Assembly (NCBI GenBank): GCA_910588625.1 | Contig: CAJUQN010000008.1 | Location: 1 to 61,215 of the forward strand | Source: an uncultured Oscillospiraceae bacterium | GTDB lineage: Bacteria > Bacillota > Clostridia > Oscillospirales > Oscillospiraceae | Reading direction: 5' to 3' | Length of the DNA stretch: 61,215 bases | Shown: positions 24,254-32,206 of the stretch, piece by piece | Layout of the letters: the number at the start of each line of letters is the position of its first letter | Numbering within the stretch: the first letter of the stretch is position 1 | Notes under the pieces: generated by a model | The model's input: only the letters and a program-made list of their open reading frames with translations | Databases searched by the model: none | What the model was told of the DNA's origin: nothing | Translations under genes and position numbers: made by a program

Positions 24254-26098
24254 TTACTTCTTTTCAACTGCGCCGACTATGACCGCCAAAAATTCCTCGC
24301 CGTAACGGGCTGCCTTGACCTCGCCCACGCCGGATACCTGGAGCAATTCCGTCATGTCCTTTGGGGCCTTGGCGGCCATATCTGACAGGGTGGCGTTGGA
24401 AAAGACGATGTACGCCGGCACGTTATCCCGACGGGCCAGCCGGGAGCGCTCCGCTTTCAGTGCCGCCAGCAGGCTGCTGTCCTCCACAGGCGGGGCGGCA
24501 GAGACGGGCTCCGGGGTTTTGGGGGAGCGCTTCACTTCCGGTGGACGCACTTTGGCAGTCATGGTGACCTGTTCGCCGCGGAAGAGCACGTTGCCCGCCG
24601 CCGGCCCAAGCCGCAGGGTGGCGTGCTCCGGGTCTGTGAATACGTATCCTTTGCCGCCGAGACAGTCTAGATAGGCCCGAAGCTGTTCCTGACTAGTGTT
24701 CCGCATCAGCCCGTAGGTAGGCAATTGGTCCAGGCCCAGGTCCAGCACCCGCTTGTTCCGCCCGCCCCGGAGCACTTGGCTGATGAGCCCGGCTCCCACG
24801 TGGTAGCCCAGCTTATCCGCCACCCGTTTGATGCAGGACAGGATCATCTGAGCGGGAACGGTGATGTCCGTCTCCTCGAAGATACCCTGGCAGTTGCCGC
24901 AATTGCCGCAGGTATCACCGTGACCTTGGCCGAAGTGATCTAGGATGGCCCCGCGCAGGCAGCGGTCCGTCTTGCAGTAGTCTGTCATCACCGACAGCCG
25001 GTCCAGTTCCATCCTCCGCAGAGCGTCCCGGGTCTGGGCGTCCAGGTCTGCGTCGTTGCCGCTGTGGCCGATGAGGTAACGGGCAGTGGTCACGTCGCCG
25101 GGGGAGTAGAGAAGGATGCAGTCCGCCGCCTCGCCGTCCCGGCCCGCGCGGCCTGCCTCCTGGTAGTAGCTCTCCAGATTTTTCGGCATATTATAGTGGA
25201 TCACAAAGCTGACGTTGGACTTGTCGATGCCCATGCCGAAAGCATTGGTGGCCACCATGACCGTCCGGCGGTCGAATTGGAAGTCATCCTGGTTGGCCCG
25301 GCGCTCCTCCTCGGGGAGCCCGGCGTGGTAGCGGGCGGCGGGGATGCCGTGGTCATTGAGGGCGGTCCACACCCGCTCCACGGCATTCCGGGTGGCGCAG
25401 TAGACGATGCCGCTTTTCCCTGACCGCTGGGCGATCAGGGAGAACAGGGCGGAGGTCTTGTCCTTCGGCCGTTGGACATCAAAGAACAGATTGGGGCGGT
25501 CGAAACCGGTGACCACCCGGACCGGCCGTTGCAGGCCCAGCTGGGTGACGATGTCCTCCTGAACCTGTGCCGTGGCAGTGGCGGTGAACGCGGCCATGAT
25601 GGGTTTCCGACGAAGGGCGGCGGCGAAGCCGGCGATTTTCAGGTAGCTTGGCCGGAAGTCCTGCCCCCACTGAGAGATGCAGTGGGCCTCGTCCACGGCC
25701 AGCAGGGACACATTCTGTTCTGCCATGAGCTGGGCGAAGCGGGGATTTTCCAGCCGCTCCGGGGCCACATAGATTAACCGGTAGGCCCGGTTTCGGATGC
25801 CGTTCCAGGTTTCCCGGTACTCCTCTATGGTCTGGGAGCTATTGAAGAAGGCGGCGGGCGCCCCGGCGGCGGTGAGGGCGGCCACCTGGTCCTTCATCAG
25901 GGAAATGAGAGGGGAGATGACCAGCGTCAACCCCGGCAGGAGCAGGGCGGGCACTTGATAGCAGATAGATTTGCCTCCGCCGGTGGGCATGATGCCCAGC
26001 ACGTCCCGGCCCGCTAAAATGCCGTCCACCAGCCGCTCCTGGCCGGGGCGGAAGGAATCGTGGCCGAAGTATTGTCTCAGGGCGGATGATTTGTCCAT
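24254..26098 (-). CDS. recQ: ATP-dependent DNA helicase RecQ
   Basis: 614 residues with the full RecQ layout. The helicase core has Walker A MPTGGGKSICYQ (about 37-48) and DEAH in AVDEAHCISQWGQDFR. The RecQ zinc-binding segment is CLRGAILDHFGQGHGDTCGN with CGNC, then comes a winged-helix RQC domain. A C-terminal HRDC domain lies at about 535-610 (LLAALKAERSRLARRDNVPA). It unwinds DNA 3'->5' in recombination and fork repair. It is divergent from the BlaI-type regulator. Confidence 0.95.
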   Translation of the reverse strand: MDKSSALRQYFGHDSFRPGQERLVDGILAGRDVLGIMPTGGGKSICYQVPALLLPGLTLVISPLISLMKDQVAALTAAGAPAAFFNSSQTIEEYRETWNGIRNRAYRLIYVAPERLENPRFAQLMAEQNVSLLAVDEAHCISQWGQDFRPSYLKIAGFAAALRRKPIMAAFTATATAQVQEDIVTQLGLQRPVRVVTGFDRPNLFFDVQRPKDKTSALFSLIAQRSGKSGIVYCATRNAVERVWTALNDHGIPAARYHAGLPEEERRANQDDFQFDRRTVMVATNAFGMGIDKSNVSFVIHYNMPKNLESYYQEAGRAGRDGEAADCILLYSPGDVTTARYLIGHSGNDADLDAQTRDALRRMELDRLSVMTDYCKTDRCLRGAILDHFGQGHGDTCGNCGNCQGIFEETDITVPAQMILSCIKRVADKLGYHVGAGLISQVLRGGRNKRVLDLGLDQLPTYGLMRNTSQEQLRAYLDCLGGKGYVFTDPEHATLRLGPAAGNVLFRGEQVTMTAKVRPPEVKRSPKTPEPVSAAPPVEDSSLLAALKAERSRLARRDNVPAYIVFSNATLSDMAAKAPKDMTELLQVSGVGEVKAARYGEEFLAVIVGAVEKK

Positions 26099-26133
26099 GG
26101 GCGGGCCTCCTTGCTTCTGGGGCGGTTTTCCCC

Positions 26134-26162
26134 ATCATACCACAAAATCGGACAGGATTCAA
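26134..26162 (-). promoter_or_regulatory. Promoter of recQ
   Basis: On the minus strand TTGAAT (26157-26162), a 17-base spacer and TATGAT (26134-26139). Confidence 0.65.
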
Positions 26163-26179
26163 ATATTTGCCACGCCCTC

Positions 26180-26208
26180 TTGACAGCAGGCTCCTACAGG
26201 TGTAGGAT
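26180..26208 (+). promoter_or_regulatory. Promoter of the blaI/M56 operon
   Basis: A perfect TTGACA (26180-26185), a 17-base spacer and TAGGAT (26203-26208). The first BlaI-type operator covers its spacer end and -10. Confidence 0.75.
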
Positions 26209-26227
26209 ACAGGGAACTACAACTGTA
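26195..26227 (+). promoter_or_regulatory. Two BlaI/MecI-type operators
   Basis: TACAGGTGTA (26195-26204) and TACAACTGTA (26218-26227) both fit the TACA-NN-TGTA dyad bound by BlaI/MecI dimers. Their centres are 23 bases apart, about two helical turns. One overlaps the -10 box and the other lies just after the expected transcription start, so binding should block the promoter: classic autorepression. Confidence 0.8.
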
Positions 26228-26239
26228 GGAGGCAGAGAT

Positions 26240-26605
26240 ATGGTTAAATTGTCGGGCAAGGAATGGCTGGTGCTGGGGGTGCTCTGGGACCACGAGGGGG
26301 CCGAGCTGGGCGAGGTGACCCAGGCGCTGTATCAGGAGACGGGGTGGAACCGGAACACGGTGTTCACCTATCTGACCCGAATGGAGGCCAAGGGGCTGGT
26401 TGCCATCGATAAAGGGGGGTATCCCCGGCACTACCGGGCGGCACTGAGTCGGGCGGACTGTCAGGCCCAGGCCCGGGACAGCTTTTTGAAGCAGGTTTAC
26501 CGGGGAGCTACGGGAGACCTGGTGACAGCATTTTTGAAAGAAAAACCGATTTCAGCACAGGAGCGAAATGAACTCCGGCGCTTGTTGGATGAAATGGAGG
26601 TTTGA
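26240..26605 (+). CDS. BlaI/MecI/CopY family transcriptional repressor
   Basis: 121 residues. A winged-helix N-terminal domain (MVKLSGKEWLVLGVLWDHEG through NRNTVFTYLTRMEAKGLVAI) and a C-terminal dimerisation helix region ending LRRLLDEMEV. Such repressors are inactivated by cleavage when their partner M56 metalloprotease is activated. The start at 26240 follows TAGGAGG, which is itself part of the second operator. The M56 partner starts three bases after its stop. Two cognate operators sit in its promoter, so it should repress its own operon. Confidence 0.92.
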   Translation: MVKLSGKEWLVLGVLWDHEGAELGEVTQALYQETGWNRNTVFTYLTRMEAKGLVAIDKGGYPRHYRAALSRADCQAQARDSFLKQVYRGATGDLVTAFLKEKPISAQERNELRRLLDEMEV

Positions 26606-26608
26606 TCC

Positions 26609-28615
26609 ATGACCGACATCTGGTCCTTTTTATTGCAGACCCTCACCGCCTCTGGGGCGGCGGCGCTCCTACTGGTGGTTAAGGCCATGTTTCGAGACAA
26701 GCTCTCTCCCCGCTGGCAGTTCAGCCTTTGGAGCGTGCTGGCCCTGGTCCTGTTGGCCCCAGCGGGTTGGGGCGGGCGCCATATCCTACTTAACTGGCCC
26801 CAGTGGGTGGAAATTATGAAAACCCTGGTCACTGGGGAGTATGGGACGCTGACCAAGGTGATTGCGCCCATCCCTCTGCCCTTGACCGCACCCAGCACAT
26901 GGGCGGATTGGCTGTTTTTGGTCTATGTGGCCGGTGTCGTAGTGCTGTTGGTCCGGTATGTGGTTTCCTATGCCCGCCTGCGGCTGGCCCTCCGTCAGGG
27001 CGAGCCTATCCGGAGCCGGCAGGTCAAGGCTGTGGCGGAGCGGTACGGCTTGCCCACCTGTCCCGTGGCGGCGGTGAACGGCCTGCCCACCGCGTTTATC
27101 TGCGGCGTGTTCCGCCCTGTGCTGGCCCTGCCCGCCGGGAGGGAGGCGGACGATAAGGTCATCCTCCACGAGCTGCTGCACCTCAAGTATAAAGACGTGA
27201 TCTGGGGCTGGGCCATCGCCTTTTTCCGCTGTGTCCACTGGTGCAACCCACTCCTCTGGCTGTGCGCAGACTGGGCGGGGAACGATTTGGAATCCCTGTG
27301 TGACCAGCGTGTTTTGGAGCGCCTGGAGGGCGAGGACCGCCGGGACTATGGGCGCATCCTGCTGTCCATGGCCGGTGAGAAATACGCCCGCACCCCCGGC
27401 ACCTCCTCCGCCTCCAACGGGGGGGAGAACGTCCGGCGGCGTATCCAGGCCATTGCCCGGTTCAAGCGATACCCGGCGGGGATGGCGCTGGCGTCGGTGT
27501 GCGTGACGGTGGTGCTGGCGGCGCCGCTGGTGGTGGGCGTCCGGGCGGAGGGCGTCCCCGAGTGGCGGGGGACCACGGCTTTCACCATGTCCGCCGCCCG
27601 GGCGGTGCGGTGCTCTACCCCCGCCGGAGCCATCGACGCCTACGCCAAAGGAATTTTGACGGGGGAGTTCCCCTACATGGCCATGAGTGCGCCCCTGGAC
27701 CTCCAGGACAAGCTGGCGGCGGCTTATGAGAATAACGCGAATGCCAGCCGAACCAGCACGGACTGGATGATGGAGCAGAGCGGCCTGCCCTGCTGGCCCA
27801 AAAGCTGGGAAGGCTACCGAATCTTTAATCTGGAGGAGTTAGCGGACGGGAGCTGCGAGGGCCTGCTGTTGGTTCAGCTGAACTATCCCCCGGACGGACA
27901 GCCCTGGGGAGAAGAGGCGTATTGGATTGCCGTCCAGCCCATCCGTGCGGAGAAGGAGGACGGGCGGTGGGTTGTCCTGCCCTTGGGGGACTTCCAGGCC
28001 GTCCCGGACGTGGAGGGCCGGACCTTCGGCTCCTTCCCCCAGAGCGAAGCGGCGCCTGCCCGGGTCTACGAGGCCCAGGCGGAGGATTTCATCGTCCGGG
28101 CGGAGTACTGGACGTCGGGCACGCTCAGCGGGCAGCCGGGAGACAGTGTGGATTTGATTCCCCACCCGCATGGGGCCTTTGGGCAGTTCTACGTAATGCA
28201 GCGCATGAGCGCCACGTACACAGGGGACCCGGCGGACAAGGGCGAGTACCAAAAAATCGCCGTCAGCAACGCTCCCTACCGGGAAAATGGGCAGCGGCCC
28301 GTGCTGCGTGATCCCCGCTCCGACACATATACCACCGGCTCCAGCAGCAGCGGGGCGTCATGGAGCAGCAGCTCACTCAACGGAGACTGGTCCGGCGAGA
28401 TTTCACTGCACGGCGGCGGGACCACCTTCGACTGGGAGCGGGATGGGGACCATCTCCCTGACCGCGTCGCGGCGAATTTGTACCTCAACGATAAACTGAC
28501 GGCGGAGCTGACCCTCCTGACCGTGGAGGGGAGCGGCAGGATGCCCACATGGTCCGCCGCGCCGGAAATATCACTGGCCCAGGCGCCTGTGGAAGGGGGT
28601 GAGGCCCGTGACTGA
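26609..28615 (+). CDS. M56-family metallopeptidase sensor (BlaR1/MecR1-like) with unusual C-terminus
   Basis: 668 residues. The N-terminal part has membrane helices (about 12-28, 38-55, 100-120). The M56 zinc-protease motif HELLH is at residues 187-191, with a downstream NDLESLCDQ segment providing the probable third ligand (Glu228). A further helix (about 290-312) leads to a ~350-residue outer domain. That domain has no visible penicillin-binding SxxK/SxN/KTG set; instead it shows a nuclear-transport-like/secreted-domain composition with a long Ser-rich stretch near 580. It should sense an unknown envelope signal and relieve the adjacent repressor. Confidence 0.85.
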   Translation: MTDIWSFLLQTLTASGAAALLLVVKAMFRDKLSPRWQFSLWSVLALVLLAPAGWGGRHILLNWPQWVEIMKTLVTGEYGTLTKVIAPIPLPLTAPSTWADWLFLVYVAGVVVLLVRYVVSYARLRLALRQGEPIRSRQVKAVAERYGLPTCPVAAVNGLPTAFICGVFRPVLALPAGREADDKVILHELLHLKYKDVIWGWAIAFFRCVHWCNPLLWLCADWAGNDLESLCDQRVLERLEGEDRRDYGRILLSMAGEKYARTPGTSSASNGGENVRRRIQAIARFKRYPAGMALASVCVTVVLAAPLVVGVRAEGVPEWRGTTAFTMSAARAVRCSTPAGAIDAYAKGILTGEFPYMAMSAPLDLQDKLAAAYENNANASRTSTDWMMEQSGLPCWPKSWEGYRIFNLEELADGSCEGLLLVQLNYPPDGQPWGEEAYWIAVQPIRAEKEDGRWVVLPLGDFQAVPDVEGRTFGSFPQSEAAPARVYEAQAEDFIVRAEYWTSGTLSGQPGDSVDLIPHPHGAFGQFYVMQRMSATYTGDPADKGEYQKIAVSNAPYRENGQRPVLRDPRSDTYTTGSSSSGASWSSSSLNGDWSGEISLHGGGTTFDWERDGDHLPDRVAANLYLNDKLTAELTLLTVEGSGRMPTWSAAPEISLAQAPVEGGEARD

Positions 28616-29192
28616 CCGGGAAATGCTTTACAGCGGCCTATCCAACGCCGCTTGGGGGTATTTTTTCCTCCACATCCATTTCAATTTGGGGCGTATCAAC
28701 ATCCTGCCCGCATTTGTGGGGTATCTGCTCCTGCTGTCCGCCATCAAGAAGCTGTCCGGGGAGCGGCGGGACCTGCTCCTGCTTCAATCCCTGGGCGCCC
28801 TGCTGGCGGCGTGGAATCTGGCGGATTGGCTGTTTGCCTGTCTGGGCGGGGAGCTGACCGGGATATTCCTCCCGCTGGACCTGCTGGCGGCGGTGGCGGG
28901 GCTGTATTTCCACTTCCAGTTTATCACCGACATGGCGGCGCTGGCGGAGGCGTATCAGCCCGAGGGCGGCAATCTGGCCCAGCGTTTGCGGCAAAATCGA
29001 ACGGTGTATATCGTCATGTGTACGGCCACGTCCATTTTTCTGCACCTTCCCATTAAAAATGAGGACGTCCGAATCTATGTGTCCATGGGCCTGCTGGTGG
29101 TGATGCTGGTGGTGGTTCTGTTCATCATGGGGGAGCTGTTCGCCCTGCGCCGGTTGTTTCGGGGGCCGGGGGAACAACAGCCGGAGACATGA
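28608..29192 (+). CDS. Membrane protein co-transcribed with the M56 sensor
   Basis: About 194 residues from the GTG at 28608; a GTG at 28599 is possible but too close to the GGAAGGGGG ribosome binding site. The reading frame overlaps the end of the M56 gene by eight bases, so translation is coupled. About five hydrophobic segments (around 12-30, 34-50, 62-80, 84-110, 160-180). No recognised domain. The position suggests that it is a target or accessory of the BlaI/M56 circuit. Confidence 0.7.
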   Translation: MTDREMLYSGLSNAAWGYFFLHIHFNLGRINILPAFVGYLLLLSAIKKLSGERRDLLLLQSLGALLAAWNLADWLFACLGGELTGIFLPLDLLAAVAGLYFHFQFITDMAALAEAYQPEGGNLAQRLRQNRTVYIVMCTATSIFLHLPIKNEDVRIYVSMGLLVVMLVVVLFIMGELFALRRLFRGPGEQQPET

Positions 29193-29193
29193 G

Positions 29194-29228
29194 AAAACAG
29201 CGGAGAGTCTGCGCTCTCCGCTGTTTTT
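29194..29228. terminator. Bidirectional terminator between M56 operon and DUF4179 gene
   Basis: AAACAGCGGAGAG pairs with CTCTCCGCTGTTT around a six-base loop, with T-runs outward on the plus strand and A-runs on the other side (TTTTC on the minus). Confidence 0.8.
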
Positions 29229-29231
29229 GGT

Positions 29232-30236
29232 TTAAGGATCGATTTCCCGCAGGGTCATGGCGTCCAAGTCCACCTCATAGGGCTCACTGTGGTCCAGGGG
29301 GTAGGCCATGCCGCCGAATATCACCGCCTCCAGCGTGGACAGGTCCTGGGGGGAGCTGTAGCTCTCGCTCATGGTGTGATCCCATTTGCCGTCCTCGGTG
29401 CCGCATCCATGTCCGCGGCCTCCGCCCAGCTCTACCTGGCTGTATGTGCCGTCCTCCCACAGGAATTGCAACACGGGGAAGAGATGGGTATCCTCAGTGA
29501 TATACTTCGCCTGGACGGTGAAGGGGGACAGGGTCAGCCGCTTCAGGGTCACCGTTCCATCAAAGGGGTCTGGGATGCGGTCGGCTCTGGCCGGGCCGTC
29601 GGCGTTGATGTCCAGGCTGAGGTCGGAGACAGGGGTGTACGAGAAGTTCAGCCAGACGCCCTCCTTCATGAGTTCCAGCCGGACGCCGGAAAAATTGCCC
29701 AAGGCCCGCTCGGTGGCTACACTCACATACATGGTCCTGTTCTCAGGGTCGGCGCCGTCTCCGCCCATACTCAGACTGCCGGCGAAGCGGAAGGACCACA
29801 GGTCCCCCCAATTGCCCTCCCAGTTTACCAGGGCGTCCCAGGCCTCGTCGCTGCGGGCCTGGACGGTAAGGGTGTAAAAGAGCTGGATCCTGTCCGCCAG
29901 GGAGCTGGTGAGGGTCAAGGTATAGTTGTCGTCACTGACGGACACGGGCTGGGTGTTCACCATGTTTTTCCACTGGTCGGTGTTCCCCTGAAAATTGGCG
30001 CTGAGGACGTTGTACTCCGGCCAGACCACCTCCACCACGGCGGCGGCTCCGGTGAGGAGCGCCAGGGCGGCGGCGCACAGCGCGGCCAGCTTCAGCTTCC
30101 GCCGTAGGTGGAAGGTCCGGCGGTTTTTGTCCAAGGCGGCGTCCACCCGGCGCTGGACCGCTTTCGTGTCCGGCTGAGGGCAGGGACCGCTGTCCGGGAC
30201 TGTGTATTGCCACAATTCCTGTAAACGGTTTTTCAT
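29232..30236 (-). CDS. DUF4179-type membrane protein, probable anti-sigma partner
   Basis: 334 residues from MKNRLQELWQYTVPDSGPCP. About 45 cytoplasmic residues, one helix (about 47-68), then a ~265-residue extracytoplasmic part rich in beta strands, as in DUF4179 proteins. These are regularly encoded directly after ECF sigma factors in Clostridia. Its start overlaps the sigma-factor stop as ATGA, so the two are coupled. By analogy it may hold the sigma factor at the membrane until a signal arrives. It lacks the classic His/Cys zinc motif of ZAS anti-sigma factors. Confidence 0.75.
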   Translation of the reverse strand: MKNRLQELWQYTVPDSGPCPQPDTKAVQRRVDAALDKNRRTFHLRRKLKLAALCAAALALLTGAAAVVEVVWPEYNVLSANFQGNTDQWKNMVNTQPVSVSDDNYTLTLTSSLADRIQLFYTLTVQARSDEAWDALVNWEGNWGDLWSFRFAGSLSMGGDGADPENRTMYVSVATERALGNFSGVRLELMKEGVWLNFSYTPVSDLSLDINADGPARADRIPDPFDGTVTLKRLTLSPFTVQAKYITEDTHLFPVLQFLWEDGTYSQVELGGGRGHGCGTEDGKWDHTMSESYSSPQDLSTLEAVIFGGMAYPLDHSEPYEVDLDAMTLREIDP

Positions 30237-30775
30237 CGCGTTTCCGCTCCTTCCTGTAAGGCGGCTTTCAGGGCCTTGCGCCCCCGGAACAGCCGCTGTT
30301 TGGCGGCGGTCTGGCTCAGGCCCAGCTCCGCCGCGATAGTTTTCAGCTTGTCCCCCTCGTAGTAGTAGCGCACAAAGAGGGTCCGGTCCGGCTCGTCCAG
30401 CCCGTCCACCGCCGCCCACAGGCGGGCGGACTGGTCCCGGCGCTGGGTAAGCTCCTCGGGTCCGGGGGATGGGTCCGGGGCGTCCTCGGGGATGGGAGCG
30501 CTAGGGCGGGACCGGCGGAGGAAGTCCGTGGCCTTGTTTTTTGCCACGGTGGCCAGCCAGGGGCGGACGCCCTGCTCCGGGTCCAGCGTGTCGGCGTGGG
30601 TCCACAGGGCCACAAACACGTCGGCGGACAGCTCCTCCACGTCCTCCCGGCAGGCGCGGCCCGCCAGGGTGCGGAGAATGACCGCGCTGACATAGGGGGT
30701 GTAGCGGGCCACGGCCTGGTCCAACGCGCCCCGGCTGTGACGGTTCAGTTTTTTAATCAGGGCGCGTTCGTCCAT
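30233..30775 (-). CDS. ECF-type RNA polymerase sigma factor
   Basis: 180 residues. Region 2 is at about 15-90 (RACREDVEELSADVFVALWT, then QGVRPWLATVAKNKATDFLR) and region 4 at about 115-170 (LDEPDRTLFVRYYYEGDKLK, then ELGLSQTAAKQRLFRGRKAL). No region 3 lies between them, as expected of ECF factors. It precedes the DUF4179 gene with an ATGA overlap. A sigma-W-like promoter lies 47 bases upstream, suggesting autoregulation. Confidence 0.92.
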   Translation of the reverse strand: MDERALIKKLNRHSRGALDQAVARYTPYVSAVILRTLAGRACREDVEELSADVFVALWTHADTLDPEQGVRPWLATVAKNKATDFLRRSRPSAPIPEDAPDPSPGPEELTQRRDQSARLWAAVDGLDEPDRTLFVRYYYEGDKLKTIAAELGLSQTAAKQRLFRGRKALKAALQEGAETR

Positions 30776-30822
30776 AGCTTAGGGTCCTTTCTAAAACCTC
30801 TGTACAGGTGGTTCTACTAGTA

Positions 30823-30850
30823 TATACGAGCGGGAGGGGAAACGGTTATG
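30823..30850 (-). promoter_or_regulatory. ECF-type promoter of the sigma-factor operon
   Basis: On the minus strand CATAAC (30845-30850), a 16-base spacer and CGTATA (30823-30828). This is close to the TGAAAC-N16-CGTA form used by sigma-W-type ECF factors. A plain TATACT overlaps it. Confidence 0.55.
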
Positions 30851-30983
30851 CGAAAACCAAAAAATTCGGGCGGAGGGGAACAAATGGGTTCCCACCCCGC
30901 CCTAAAAGAGGCATACGCCACGGATAGAAGTCTAAAAGTTTCTTTTTTCGCTTCCTCTTTTCTTTTCAACGAAAAAAGGAAGG

Positions 30984-31286
30984 CTATTTGATGCCCAGCT
31001 CTTCCAGCGCGGCGGTGAGGGCGCGCCACTGCTTGAGGCGGTCGCCGTATACGGCCATGCCGTGGTCCGTCAGACGGTAGTATTTCCGGGCGGGGCCGTC
31101 GGAGGTCTTGCCCATATACTGCTCCGAGCTGCCCTCCCGGCTCAGGCCCCGGAGGATGGCGTAGACGGCGCTCTTCTGGGTGTCCGGGAAGGCGGCGTGG
31201 AGGCGGCGGAGCAGATCGTAGCCGTACTGGTCACCCTGGGAGAGCAGGTGGAGCAGGCACAGCTCGATGAGGTCCTTTTTCAGCAT
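30984..31286 (-). CDS. PadR-family transcriptional regulator
   Basis: 100 residues. The winged-helix PadR domain starts MLKKDLIELCLLHLLSQGDQ, with GYDLLRRL and the wing segment around the DGPARKYYRLTDHGMAVYGD motif. Length is typical of the short subfamily-1 type. Its start overlaps the end of the upstream membrane-protein gene by seven bases. It is usual for such PadR proteins to control a linked membrane-protein gene; here the order is membrane protein first. Confidence 0.9.
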   Translation of the reverse strand: MLKKDLIELCLLHLLSQGDQYGYDLLRRLHAAFPDTQKSAVYAILRGLSREGSSEQYMGKTSDGPARKYYRLTDHGMAVYGDRLKQWRALTAALEELGIK

Positions 31287-32086
31287 AGGACTACCCCCGC
31301 GCCCACCATGCCTACGGCGAAAATTGCGGCGTATTGGCCCAGATAGGGCAGATACCAGGCTGTGGTGATGTCAAAGGAGAGGTCCATGCAGGTGAACAGG
31401 GCTAACATTTCCAAAGGCACCAGCATAGAGGCGATGGCCAGCACGTACACCGCTGCCCACCGGCGGTCCTGAGTGCGGGCCCGGACCAGGGCGAAGGTCC
31501 CCAGCAGCGCCATGAGGACGCCGCTGTAGGCCAGAAAAGCGTTGAGTATCCGATTGGAAAGGGACTCCATCCGATCCGGACCAATCCAGGACGGGACCTG
31601 ACCCAGCGCCTCGGAAAAGCCCACAGGGTCACGCATGACAAGATAGAAAACCAGCATAATGCCGCCGGTCCAAACCACCAGCACCGCCAGCAGGATGGGG
31701 ACGGCTTTGGAGTGTTTTTCGCTTTTGAACCCCTGCCAGCGGAACCAGACCAGGGTCAGGACCGCGCCCAGGACAGCTGCCGCGGGGCCCAGGTGGTTCC
31801 CGTGCCAGGAGTCAAAGTACGCAAACCAGAAGTAATATCCAATAGCCGTAGGACTGAAGCCCAGGGTCAGGATGCAGGCGGCCATCAGGATAAATGCCGC
31901 CAGCCAGGCATAGTAGGGCCTTTTCTGGACGAGAGGCTTGATCACATTCTGGGGGGTGTCCAGCTCCCGGAACAGCTCCTCGTCCGCCACAATGTCCCGG
32001 TAGTCGGCGATCACGTCCTCAGCCTCCTGCCGGGGGAGCATCCACCGGGCCCACCGCTCCAGCCGGGTCATGTAATCCTTTTTCAT
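31280..32086 (-). CDS. DUF1700/DUF1129-like multi-spanning membrane protein
   Basis: 268 residues from MKKDYMTRLERWARWMLPRQ, preceded by AAAAGGAG. The N-terminal ~45 residues (LPRQEAEDVIADYRDIVADE) resemble the helical cap of the DUF1700 family, followed by seven or so hydrophobic segments (about 58-82, 95-112, 122-140, 165-180, 195-212, 218-236, 245-266). DUF1700-like proteins are classically paired with PadR regulators, as here. Role unknown. Confidence 0.75.
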   Translation of the reverse strand: MKKDYMTRLERWARWMLPRQEAEDVIADYRDIVADEELFRELDTPQNVIKPLVQKRPYYAWLAAFILMAACILTLGFSPTAIGYYFWFAYFDSWHGNHLGPAAAVLGAVLTLVWFRWQGFKSEKHSKAVPILLAVLVVWTGGIMLVFYLVMRDPVGFSEALGQVPSWIGPDRMESLSNRILNAFLAYSGVLMALLGTFALVRARTQDRRWAAVYVLAIASMLVPLEMLALFTCMDLSFDITTAWYLPYLGQYAAIFAVGMVGAGVVLC

Positions 32087-32147
32087 AGAGCATTCTCCTT
32101 TTGCTGCAATGTATTCCACTACTGTATTTTCCACTAGTGCTAAAAAA

Positions 32148-32176
32148 ATAGTAGCATGGTAAAAGAAGATTGTCAA
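32148..32176 (-). promoter_or_regulatory. Promoter of the DUF1700-PadR operon
   Basis: On the minus strand a perfect TTGACA (32171-32176), a 17-base spacer and TACTAT (32148-32153). The palindrome CACTAGTG (32132-32139) with a second CCACTA copy downstream lies right after the predicted start, a likely PadR operator. Confidence 0.7.
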
Positions 32177-32206
32177 GAGGCTTTCCAATAAAAAACTGCC
32201 AGGGGC

